From assembly GCF_003258295.1 (NCBI RefSeq), contig NZ_QKYN01000111.1:1-64000 (forward strand): DNA of 64,000 nt, read 5' to 3'. This document shows positions 39,994 to 47,655 of the stretch, in pieces. The DNA comes from Streptacidiphilus pinicola. Lineage in GTDB: Bacteria > Actinomycetota > Actinomycetes > Streptomycetales > Streptomycetaceae. The position numbers were made by a program, and so were the translations under genes. Numbering within the stretch: the first letter of the stretch is position 1; each line of letters opens with the position of its first letter. A model generated the notes under the pieces. The model had not been told where the DNA came from. It worked only from the letters and a program-made list of their open reading frames with translations, and searched no databases.

Positions 39994-41553
39994 ATGGCCG
40001 CTGGCCTCTTCGTGCTCGTCGTCCTGGTGACGCTGGGCATCACCTTCTGGGCCGGCCGTCGCAGCCGCGCCGCGGAGGACTTCTACGCCGCGGGGCGCGA
40101 TTTCAGCCCGATGCAGAACGGTTTCGCCATCAGCGGCGACTACATGTCGGCCGCCTCCTTCCTCGGCGTGACCGGACTCATCGCCCTCTACGGGTACGAC
40201 GGGCTGCTCTACACCATCGGCTTCATGGTGGCCTGGCTGCTGGTGCTGATGCTGGTCGCCGAGCTGGTCCGCAACTGCGGGCGCTACACCCTGGCCGACG
40301 TGCTGACGCTGCGCATGCGGCAGCGCCCGGTCCGGGTGGCGGCCGGTGTCTCCGGCATCGTGGTCTCGCTGCTCTACCTGCTCGGGCAGATGGTGGGGGC
40401 GGGCACGCTGGTCTCGCTGCTGCTGAACCTGCACTCCTCGGCTGCCCGGACGGGGGCGATCGTCGGGGTCGGGGTGTTGATGGTGGTCTACGTGACGGTC
40501 GGCGGGATGACGGCCACCACCTGGATCCAGATCGTCAAATGCGTTCTGCTGCTGGGCGGAACGGTTCTGCTGACCGCGCTGGTGCTGCTCCGCTTCCACG
40601 GCGATGTCGGCTCGCTGATGCGCTCCGCCGCACAGGGCAGCGGGCAGGGCAAGGCCTACCTGCTCCCGGGCCTGCGTTTCGGCCACGGGCTCACCGAGCA
40701 GCTGGACTTCGTCAGCCTGGGCCTGGCCCTGGTGCTCGGCACGGCCGGGCTGCCGCACATCCTCGCCCGCTTCTACACCGTCCCCACGGCCCGGGCCGCA
40801 CGGCGTTCCGCGGTGTGGGCGATCGGACTGGTCGGAGCGTTCTACCTGATGACGATCGTGCTCGGTCTCGGTGCCGCCGCGGTGATCGGCGCGCCCGCGA
40901 TCAAGGCGGCGAACAGCGCGGGCAACACCGCGGTGCCGCAGCTGGCCGAGTCGCTTGGCGGAACGGTTCTGTTCGGCCTGACCTCGGCCGTCGCCTTCGC
41001 CACGATCCTGGCTGTGGTGGCCGGGCTGACCATGGCCTCCTCGGCCTCCTTCGCCCATGACCTGTGGGCGCACGCCTTCCGGCACCCGGACGAGGAACCG
41101 CCGAGCGAGCGGCAGGAGGTCACGGTGGCCCGGATCGCGGCCGTCGTCATCGGCGGGGTCGCGATAGTCCTGAGCCTGTACGCGCAGAAGCTGAACGTGG
41201 CGACGCTGGTCGGGCTGGCGTTCGCGGTGGCGGCCTCGGCGAATCTGCCGGCGCTGCTGTTCACGCTGTTCTGGGGGCGCTTCACGACGCGCGGGGCGGC
41301 CTGGGCGATCTGGGGCGGGCTGATCCCGGCGCTGGTCCTGGTGGTCTTCTCACCTGTGGTCTCCGGCAACGCGGCCGCGGTCTTCCCGAACGCGCACTTC
41401 GACTGGTTCCCGTTGCAGAACCCCGGCCTGGTCTCGATGCCCTGCGGATTCCTGGCGGGCTGGCTCGGCACGGTCACCTCCCGCGTGCGGGCCGAGGCCG
41501 ACGCCTTCGCGGAGCTCGAGGTGCGCGCCCTGACCGGCGCCGGCGCGGTCTGA
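39994..41553 (+). CDS. Sodium:solute symporter (SSS family, ActP/MctC-like)
   Basis: Integral membrane symporter of 519 aa with about 13 hydrophobic segments, importing a small carboxylate such as acetate, pyruvate or propionate with a cation. Typical segments include FYAAGRDFSPMQNGFAISGDYMSAASFLG near the N-terminus and LGTAGLPHILARFYTVPTARAARRS. ATG 39994 is preceded by GGGAGG; a longer frame from 39883 is not supported. The DUF485 protein upstream is its likely partner. The downstream two-component pair is of the dicarboxylate-sensing type and may control it. Confidence 0.9.
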   Translation: MAAGLFVLVVLVTLGITFWAGRRSRAAEDFYAAGRDFSPMQNGFAISGDYMSAASFLGVTGLIALYGYDGLLYTIGFMVAWLLVLMLVAELVRNCGRYTLADVLTLRMRQRPVRVAAGVSGIVVSLLYLLGQMVGAGTLVSLLLNLHSSAARTGAIVGVGVLMVVYVTVGGMTATTWIQIVKCVLLLGGTVLLTALVLLRFHGDVGSLMRSAAQGSGQGKAYLLPGLRFGHGLTEQLDFVSLGLALVLGTAGLPHILARFYTVPTARAARRSAVWAIGLVGAFYLMTIVLGLGAAAVIGAPAIKAANSAGNTAVPQLAESLGGTVLFGLTSAVAFATILAVVAGLTMASSASFAHDLWAHAFRHPDEEPPSERQEVTVARIAAVVIGGVAIVLSLYAQKLNVATLVGLAFAVAASANLPALLFTLFWGRFTTRGAAWAIWGGLIPALVLVVFSPVVSGNAAAVFPNAHFDWFPLQNPGLVSMPCGFLAGWLGTVTSRVRAEADAFAELEVRALTGAGAV

Positions 41554-41618
41554 GAGCGACGCGGCGTCGGAATCCGGCCACCGACGCTCCGGGGGACGGG
41601 GGCCCCGGGCAAGGAAGG

Positions 41619-41654
41619 GCCCCCGGGCGCGACGGGGGAGGCGCGCCCGGGGGC
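41619..41654 (+). terminator. Symporter terminator hairpin
   Basis: Perfect 13-bp arms GCCCCCGGGCGCG (41619-41631) and CGCGCCCGGGGGC (41642-41654), 66 bp after the symporter stop. Confidence 0.82.
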
Positions 41655-41842
41655 TGACTTCCAGCGTAGCCCTCACCCGCCTCAGGAGTGAGCGAGTTGT
41701 GCATTTCTCGCGTTACCGACGGTTCTGCTCGTTCTGCGCACGGTGACAGGGGTAGGCAAAGCCGGGCTCACCAGGCACAATCGCCGGGACGCGGGCGTGG
41801 CAACGGGGCTTTCGCCCCAGTTCACCCGGGTTGGAGGCCGAC

Positions 41843-43540
41843 ATGCTCTCTCGTCGTAAGCTTTCCGGCCGGATCCTGGTCAGCCAGCTCCTGATCCTCG
41901 CCGTGACGAGCATGATCGGCTTCGTGCTGCTGGCCATCTCGCAGCGCTCCCAGCTCGACCACGTCAACGAGCAACGGGCGCTCTCCATCGCCCAGGTCGC
42001 GGCGGCAGATCCGCAGATCGTCCAGGCGATGACGGCCGGTGATCCGCGGCCGAGCACGGCCGGACCGGTCCAGGCGGCCGCGATGCGGATCATGGACGCG
42101 ACGAACGCCCGCTACGTCGTGGTGATCGACCGCAAGGGCATCCGGCACTCCCACCCGACCCTGACGGAGATCGGCCAGCCCGTCACGGAGCCCGTCGTGG
42201 CCCTCGACGGCCAGGACCACTTCTTCATCGACCCCGGCTCCACCGGTCCCTCCGCGAACGCCCGCACGCCGCTGTACGACGCCTCGCACCGGCACATCAT
42301 CGGCGAGGTCTCCGTCGGCATCAGCGAGAAGACGGTCGTGACCGACCTGCTCAGCGAGCTCAAGGTGTTCGCCCTCTACATCGGGATCGCGCTGGCGGTC
42401 GGCGTGCTCGCCTCCTACGCGCTGGCCTGGCGGCTCAAGCGCACCACCTTCGGTCTGGAGCTGGAGGAGATCGCGGGGCTGCTGCAGGACCGCGAGGCGA
42501 TGCTGCACGGCATCCGCGAGGGCGTGCTCGCCTTCGACCAGAGCGACAGGGTCAGCGTCGTCAACGACGAGGCCCGGCGACTGCTCGGCCTCGGCACCGC
42601 GCTGGGCTCCCGGCTGGAGGACCTGCTGCCGCAGGGCCGGCTGCGCCGGGCGCTCGCCGGTGAGCTGGGCCCGGACGAGATCCACGTGCTCACCGACAGC
42701 CACTGCCTCGCGATCAACCGGATGCCCGTGGTGCTGCACGGACGCGCGCTCGGCGCGGTGGTCACCGTCCGCGACCGCACCGAGATGGTCGGCATGCTGC
42801 GCGAGCTCGACTCGGTGCGCGGCCTGACGGACGCGCTGCGCGCGCAGCAGCACGAGTTCGCGAACCGGATGCACACCCTCGCCGGCCTGCTGGAGCTGGG
42901 CGAGCAGGAGCAGGCGCTGGACTACGCGGTCGAGCTGGCCTCCACCGACCGCACCCAGGCCGCCAAGGTCCGCGAGCGGATCGCCAACTCGCTGATGGTG
43001 GGCTTGATCGTGGCCAAGTGCACGGTCGCCGCCGAGCGCGGCGTCCGGCTGAGCCTGGACCCGGCGTCCAAGCTGGGCGCCGAGCCGGGACATCTGCGCC
43101 GGCTGCTCACCGTCGTCGGGAACCTGCTCGACAACGCCGTGGACGCCACCGCCGCCAGCAGCCCGGCCTCGGTCGAGCTGCTCATCCTGGAGACCCCGCA
43201 CGCGATCACGGTCCGGGTCACGGACAGCGGCCCGGGTGTCCCGGCGGAGGCCAGGGCGCATATCTTCGAGGACGGCTGGTCGACCCGGCCGGACCGGGGC
43301 ACGGCCCGGCGTGGACTGGGGCTCGCCATGGTGCACCGGTTGGTCACCCGGCACGGCGGCGAGATCACGGTCAGCGAGGGACCGGGCGCGGTGTTCACCG
43401 TCCGGCTGCCGCTGCCCGACGCGGAACCGGCCCCGCTCGGCGCGGTCTTCGTGACCGCGCCGCCGGCCCTGGAGCTTGAGGCGGGCGGAGCGGGCAGACT
43501 CACGACAGCAAGACAGAACTCGGGAAGGACGCGCTGGTGA
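41843..43540 (+). CDS. Sensor histidine kinase, CitA/DcuS type
   Basis: Membrane kinase of 565 aa with the architecture of citrate/C4-dicarboxylate sensors. A TM helix (about 10-30) is followed by a periplasmic-type PAS domain (YVVVIDRKGIRHSHPTLTEIGQPVTEP, matching the family's ligand-binding segment), a second TM (LYIGIALAVGVLASYALAW), a cytoplasmic PAS, and a SpoOB-type kinase core with QQHEFANRMHTLAGLLELG (phospho-His). The HATPase has NLLDNAVDATA and GLGLAMVHRLV. ATG 41843 follows GGAGG. The stop overlaps the response regulator start. Confidence 0.9.
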   Translation: MLSRRKLSGRILVSQLLILAVTSMIGFVLLAISQRSQLDHVNEQRALSIAQVAAADPQIVQAMTAGDPRPSTAGPVQAAAMRIMDATNARYVVVIDRKGIRHSHPTLTEIGQPVTEPVVALDGQDHFFIDPGSTGPSANARTPLYDASHRHIIGEVSVGISEKTVVTDLLSELKVFALYIGIALAVGVLASYALAWRLKRTTFGLELEEIAGLLQDREAMLHGIREGVLAFDQSDRVSVVNDEARRLLGLGTALGSRLEDLLPQGRLRRALAGELGPDEIHVLTDSHCLAINRMPVVLHGRALGAVVTVRDRTEMVGMLRELDSVRGLTDALRAQQHEFANRMHTLAGLLELGEQEQALDYAVELASTDRTQAAKVRERIANSLMVGLIVAKCTVAAERGVRLSLDPASKLGAEPGHLRRLLTVVGNLLDNAVDATAASSPASVELLILETPHAITVRVTDSGPGVPAEARAHIFEDGWSTRPDRGTARRGLGLAMVHRLVTRHGGEITVSEGPGAVFTVRLPLPDAEPAPLGAVFVTAPPALELEAGGAGRLTTARQNSGRTRW

Positions 43541-44241
43541 TCAGAACCCTGGTCGTGGACGACGACTTCCGGGTCAGCGGCATCCACGCGGCGTATGTCG
43601 CCAAGGTGCCGGGCTTCGAGGTGGTCGGCCAGGTGTCGACGGTCGAGGCGGCCGAGGACGCGGTCCGCACGCTCCGCCCCGAACTGCTGCTGCTGGACGT
43701 CTACCTGCCCGACGGCACCGGCCTCGACCTGCTGCGCCGCCTCGCCGCGCAGCCGCCGGACCCCTCGGCCCCGCACGCGGGCCGCCCCGACGCCATCATG
43801 ATCACCGCCGCCCGCGACATGCACTCGGTGCGCGAGGCGATGCAGCTCGGCGCCATCGGCTACCTGGTCAAGCCCTTCGGCTTCGCCGCGTTCGAGCAGC
43901 GGCTCGTCGCCTACGCGGAGCTGCGCCAGCGGATGGACGCGCTGGTCGGGGCGGAGGAGACCGACCAGGCCGACGTCGACGCCCTGTTCAGCGCGGGCCG
44001 CTCGGCGCCCCTGCCCACGACGCCTCCCAAGGGCCACTCCGCCCCGACCCTCGCCCTGGTCCGCGACGCCGTCCGTACCGCGCGCCGCGACCTCTCGGCG
44101 GCGGAGGTCGCCGAACTCACCGGCGTCTCCCGGGCCACGGCCCAGCGCTACCTCTCCTACCTGGTCCGGGAGGGCATGGCCCGCCTGGAGCTCCGCTACG
44201 GCACCACCGGCCGCCCCGAGCACCGCTACCGCGCGGCCTGA
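43537..44241 (+). CDS. Response regulator, CitB/DcuR family
   Basis: Response regulator of 234 aa paired with the CitA/DcuS-type kinase. The receiver has VVDDDFRVSGIHAAYV and the phospho-Asp in LLLLDVYLPDGTGLDLLRRL; the GAIGYLVKPF loop carries the conserved Lys. The C-terminus is a short HTH (LSAAEVAELTGVSRATAQRYLSYLVREGMARLELRYGTTGRPEHRY), as in CitB. GTG 43537 overlaps the kinase stop, so the two are translationally coupled. The likely target is a nearby carboxylate transporter, which cannot be confirmed by eye. Confidence 0.9.
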   Translation: MIRTLVVDDDFRVSGIHAAYVAKVPGFEVVGQVSTVEAAEDAVRTLRPELLLLDVYLPDGTGLDLLRRLAAQPPDPSAPHAGRPDAIMITAARDMHSVREAMQLGAIGYLVKPFGFAAFEQRLVAYAELRQRMDALVGAEETDQADVDALFSAGRSAPLPTTPPKGHSAPTLALVRDAVRTARRDLSAAEVAELTGVSRATAQRYLSYLVREGMARLELRYGTTGRPEHRYRAA

Positions 44242-44349
44242 GCCCGGCTCCCGGCGGGACACGGCGGCGAGGTGCAGCGGCCGCTCCGGATCAGCCCGAG
44301 GGCCCGGCGAGCCGACCGTCGAGGCCGGAAGGCCGACCGACCGCGACGG

Positions 44350-44820
44350 TTACGGGCTGGGCACGCCGCCGGCGATGCCGCGGCTCGGGTCGCGGAGCAG
44401 GTAGACGTCGACCGGGTCCTCGGACTCCAGGGTGAAGCCGTGGCGCTCGTAGAGGCGGCGCGCCGGGCTGCCCTGGAGGACGTTGAGGCGGACGACCGCC
44501 CCCTCGGCGTCGCACTCGGTGAGCAGCTCGCGCAGTACGGCGCCGCCGATGCCGGCGCCCTGGAAGGCGGGGGCGAGCAGGAAGTGCTCCAGCCAGTGGG
44601 CGTCCTCGGCCCGGCGCAGGGCGACGCAGCCGACGAGGGCGGAGGAGACCTCGATGATCCGGGTGTTCGCCGGTTCGAAGGCGTCGCGCAGGCGTTGGCG
44701 CACGCGGGCGGCGTCGTAGCGGCCGAGGCGTTCCAGGTCGGGGCGCATGACGACCGCGCGGATCTCGACGAGGGCTTCCAGGTCGTCGGGCGTGGCGGGG
44801 CGCAGCTTCCAATCGATCAC
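44350..44820 (-). CDS. GNAT N-acetyltransferase
   Basis: Acetyltransferase of 156 aa. The acetyl-CoA motif lies in FLLAPAFQGAGIGGAVLREL, and the C-terminal GSPARRLYERHGFTLESEDPVDVYLL is typical of GNATs. GTG 44820 lies 11 bp after the stop of the sucrase/ferredoxin-like gene on the same strand, so it is probably translated from the same mRNA. The substrate is not known. It is not the IucB-type enzyme seen in the first siderophore cluster. Confidence 0.85.
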   Translation of the reverse strand: MIDWKLRPATPDDLEALVEIRAVVMRPDLERLGRYDAARVRQRLRDAFEPANTRIIEVSSALVGCVALRRAEDAHWLEHFLLAPAFQGAGIGGAVLRELLTECDAEGAVVRLNVLQGSPARRLYERHGFTLESEDPVDVYLLRDPSRGIAGGVPSP

Positions 44821-44831
44821 GGGCGCACAGG

Positions 44832-45767
44832 TTACGCGGTGGTCGCGCCGACCCCGGCGGGCAGGGGGCCGAGCGAGAGCACGTCGTAGCGGTCGGGGTT
44901 GCTCGGCGCCTTGACGCAGCTCTCCGGTCGGGCCGGGGTCGCGGCCGTGCGGCGGACCTCGGCCTGCCAGGCGCGCCCGTCCGTGTGGTGGACCTGCACG
45001 GTCCAGGTGTCGGGGGCCCCGGGATCCGGCCGCTGGGTGACGGTCAGGGCGTCGGCCTCCTCGACCGCGTGGTTCTGACGGACCGCCAGCTCGGCGGCCT
45101 GGCCGGGGCGGTCCCAGGAGGAGCGGCCGCGGCAGAACTCCGGGACGACGCGGCCGCGGTGGGTGGCGTCCAGGATCTCCTTGGCCGTGGGCGCGGTGAG
45201 CCGGCCGTAGGTGAAGCCGTAGGGGAGCACCAGCATGGTCGGCGCGAAGCGGTGACCGCCCAGGTGGGTGACCTCCCAGACCTGGGCGTGCCCGGCGGCG
45301 GCCAGCTCGCTCGCGAGCGGACGGCCGAGGAGGGCGCAGCAGCGGTCGCGGCGGCCGTTGGTGCAGACGAACGCGAGCGGGTCGCCCTCGTAGTCGGCGC
45401 CGAAGCCGCCGTGGTCGCCGGCGCCGACCGCGGCGTAGTCGAGGTCGCGCAGGACGTGCGGGTCGCGGAGGTGGGCCGTGCGGACCCAGCTGCGGCCGGG
45501 GGCCGTGTGGGCGAGGTAGACGATGCGTTCGCCGCTCGGCGGGCGGTCGGCGTGCTTGCCGGGGCGGCGGATGAGGGCGATCTCGACCCCGGTGCCGCGG
45601 GTGAGCTCCTGCAGGTCGCGGCCCAGCTCGGGATGGAAGTGGCTCTCGGTGAGCGCGCGCGGGCCCCAGGGGCCGGTCTGCTCGATCAGCAGCCACGCGG
45701 CAGCGCGCGGCGCACTGCCGGCCAGCGGCTCCGCCAGGTCCTCCGAGACTCTCGCACAGATGCTCAC
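44832..45767 (-). CDS. Sucrase/ferredoxin-like (2Fe-2S thioredoxin-fold) protein, iron-regulated
   Basis: Protein of 311 aa in the Suc_Fer-like family, related to yeast Apd1, where a thioredoxin-like fold binds a 2Fe-2S cluster. The family signature is FVCTNGRRDRCCALLGRPLASEL...VWEVTHLGGHRFAPTMLVLPYG. An iron box ends 5 bp before the GTG start. No Shine-Dalgarno is seen, so the mRNA may be leaderless. It lies downstream of an NIS synthetase gene (177-bp gap) and overlaps transcriptionally with a GNAT gene. A plausible role is ferric-siderophore reduction, but that is inference. Confidence 0.85.
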   Translation of the reverse strand: MSICARVSEDLAEPLAGSAPRAAAWLLIEQTGPWGPRALTESHFHPELGRDLQELTRGTGVEIALIRRPGKHADRPPSGERIVYLAHTAPGRSWVRTAHLRDPHVLRDLDYAAVGAGDHGGFGADYEGDPLAFVCTNGRRDRCCALLGRPLASELAAAGHAQVWEVTHLGGHRFAPTMLVLPYGFTYGRLTAPTAKEILDATHRGRVVPEFCRGRSSWDRPGQAAELAVRQNHAVEEADALTVTQRPDPGAPDTWTVQVHHTDGRAWQAEVRRTAATPARPESCVKAPSNPDRYDVLSLGPLPAGVGATTA

Positions 45768-45771
45768 TAGG

Positions 45772-45790
45772 CAAGGTTAGCCTTACCAAT
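45772..45790. promoter_or_regulatory. Iron box (DmdR/IdeR-type) operator
   Basis: CAAGGTTAGCCTTACCAAT matches the DmdR/IdeR consensus TTAGGTTAG(C/G)CTAACCTAA at 14 of 19 positions, with a near-perfect core AGGTTAGCCTTACC. It ends 5 bp upstream of the sucrase/ferredoxin-like gene start, implying repression by iron. Confidence 0.85.
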
Positions 45791-45943
45791 GTCGTTGCTG
45801 TCCACTGGAGTGACGCCGCCTGAGAGGGGTCTCGGAGGAATGGCCGGAGGAAGATCCCGGCAAGGAGCCCGGCAAGAAACCCCGACGCGAGGCGAGCGGC
45901 TTCACACGAACACGCTCACGCGAACACGTGCACGCGACAACGC

Positions 45944-47518
45944 TCAGGCGAGCGGGTTCGGTGTCTCCGTCCACCGGTCGCCCGTGGGCCCGCCGTCCAG
46001 CCGCATCAGCGTCAGCGCCTTGACCGGGACCGGCTGCTCCAGCAGCGCGCGCCGGTCGGCGGGGTCGTCGAGCAGCTCTGGCGCGAGGCTCCGCGCCTCG
46101 ACCGCGACCGCCTGCCAGAGCCGGTCCTCCAGGACTCGGTCGCCGCCGCCGAAGCCGGAGACCAGGCCGCCGAACGCGCCGCCGAGCAGTGAGCCGAGCA
46201 GCTTGCGCCGCAGCACCAGGGGGTCGTCGCTGACGACGTGTCCGGTCAGCGGGACCTCCTCTCCGGCCCGGGACAGCCGCCGCGGTGCGACCCGGATGTC
46301 GTTGAGGTCGCGGTAGACGAGCCGCACCGGCCGGTCCGCGCCGTCCAGCACGAGCAGCAGGTTCTGGCCGTGCGCCTCCAGTGCGACGCCGAGGTTCCAC
46401 AGCGTCAGCAGCGGCGGCCAGGCCAGGCGGGCGAAGGCGGCCAGCCACGCGGCGGGGTCCTCGGTCTTCAGCGGGTGGGCGGCGAGCGTGGCCAGCGGGA
46501 CGACGCGCTCGCCCGGTCGCAGACCGACCGTCGGTGACTCCCGGACGATCACCGCGAGGTCGGGGGAGGGCTCTCCGTCGACGAGGGCGGCGGCCGCGGC
46601 CAGGTTCCGGGTGATCCGCAGCGAGCCGTCCAGGCGCGCGACCAGCCCCTCCAGCAGCGCCGAGATCGCTGGCGCGTTGCGGACCGAGCCGCCGGAGATG
46701 TCGCGTACGGACGAGGTCATCCGCAGCGAGAGCGAGGTCTTCAGATGCGGGCCGCCGTCCAGCGGGGCCAGGGTGCGCACGGACATCAGCGGCGCGGCCG
46801 GCAGCGTGCGGCCGGTGGGCGTGAGGCCGAGGCCGGGCAGCACCTCCCGGGCCTGCCACGGGTGCACCGGCAGCAGCGCCGCGCCGTGCTCGTCGCGCAG
46901 CCACCCGGGCCAGTCGCCCACGGCGACGGTCCGCTCCGGCGGCAGCACGACCAGCTCCAGGGCGACGTCCGCGCCGTGCTCGGGGGCGAAGGCGAGCTGG
47001 TCGGCGACGGTGAAACCGGGGCGGCTGCGGCAGCACGGGTGGTAGGGGTGCCCGTCGACGATCGAGCGCTCGGCCGCCTCCAGCGAGCCCAGCGGGTCGA
47101 GCGACGGCGCGGCGCCGGCGCCGGTGCCCGTGCCCGCCCGGGAGAGGGCGAGGGAGGCCACGCTGTGCTCGACCTCCGCCAGCAGCGTGCCGGAGCCCGG
47201 CAGCGCCAGCGCCTCCAGCAGCGTCGCGGGGTGGGTGAACGCTTCGTCGTCGAGGCGGACGGCGTAGCCCGAGGCCGGGGCGTCGACGTCGTACGGGCGA
47301 CGGTCCGGACCGCTCAGCCGCGCGCGCAGGCCTGGGACCAGCGGCAGCGGCTCGATCCGCAGCGCCCGCCACAGCCGCGCCAGCACGGCCGCTCGGGCGC
47401 CGGGCAGCGCGGCCGCGAAGGCGGCGTCGAGATCCGGCCGCACCTGGTGGAGCTCGGCGGCGAAGGCGGCCTCGGCGGGGCGGAGGCCGGCCGGTTGCTG
47501 GCGGGAGGTGGCGCGCAT
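45944..47518 (-). CDS. NRPS-independent siderophore synthetase, IucA/IucC family (second locus, leftward)
   Basis: Synthetase of 524 aa. Family motifs are GHPYHPCCRSRPGF, LPVHPWQAREVLPG, the LKTSLSLRMTSSVRD basic stretch, ALEAHGQNLLLVLD and the metal/substrate loop RLVYRDLNDIRVAPRRL. It is shorter than the first-locus enzyme. The ATG at 47518 was chosen over a longer frame to 47638 because the upstream segment overlaps the divergent promoter region and lacks family sequence; the ribosome-binding site is weak. It is divergent from a second NIS gene with a 137-bp gap, like the divergent synthetase pair of staphyloferrin A. Confidence 0.88.
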   Translation of the reverse strand: MRATSRQQPAGLRPAEAAFAAELHQVRPDLDAAFAAALPGARAAVLARLWRALRIEPLPLVPGLRARLSGPDRRPYDVDAPASGYAVRLDDEAFTHPATLLEALALPGSGTLLAEVEHSVASLALSRAGTGTGAGAAPSLDPLGSLEAAERSIVDGHPYHPCCRSRPGFTVADQLAFAPEHGADVALELVVLPPERTVAVGDWPGWLRDEHGAALLPVHPWQAREVLPGLGLTPTGRTLPAAPLMSVRTLAPLDGGPHLKTSLSLRMTSSVRDISGGSVRNAPAISALLEGLVARLDGSLRITRNLAAAAALVDGEPSPDLAVIVRESPTVGLRPGERVVPLATLAAHPLKTEDPAAWLAAFARLAWPPLLTLWNLGVALEAHGQNLLLVLDGADRPVRLVYRDLNDIRVAPRRLSRAGEEVPLTGHVVSDDPLVLRRKLLGSLLGGAFGGLVSGFGGGDRVLEDRLWQAVAVEARSLAPELLDDPADRRALLEQPVPVKALTLMRLDGGPTGDRWTETPNPLA

Positions 47519-47655
47519 GAAGGTGAGGTACCCCGAAATGGGAAAGGATGCGTCTGGGCAGATCATCGTCTGTCGGATGGGGGCGGACAAACCGACCGTC
47601 GCCACGATCGGGTGGGGACCGCCACAGCGGAGACCCACGGGGTGCGGAGGCAGCT

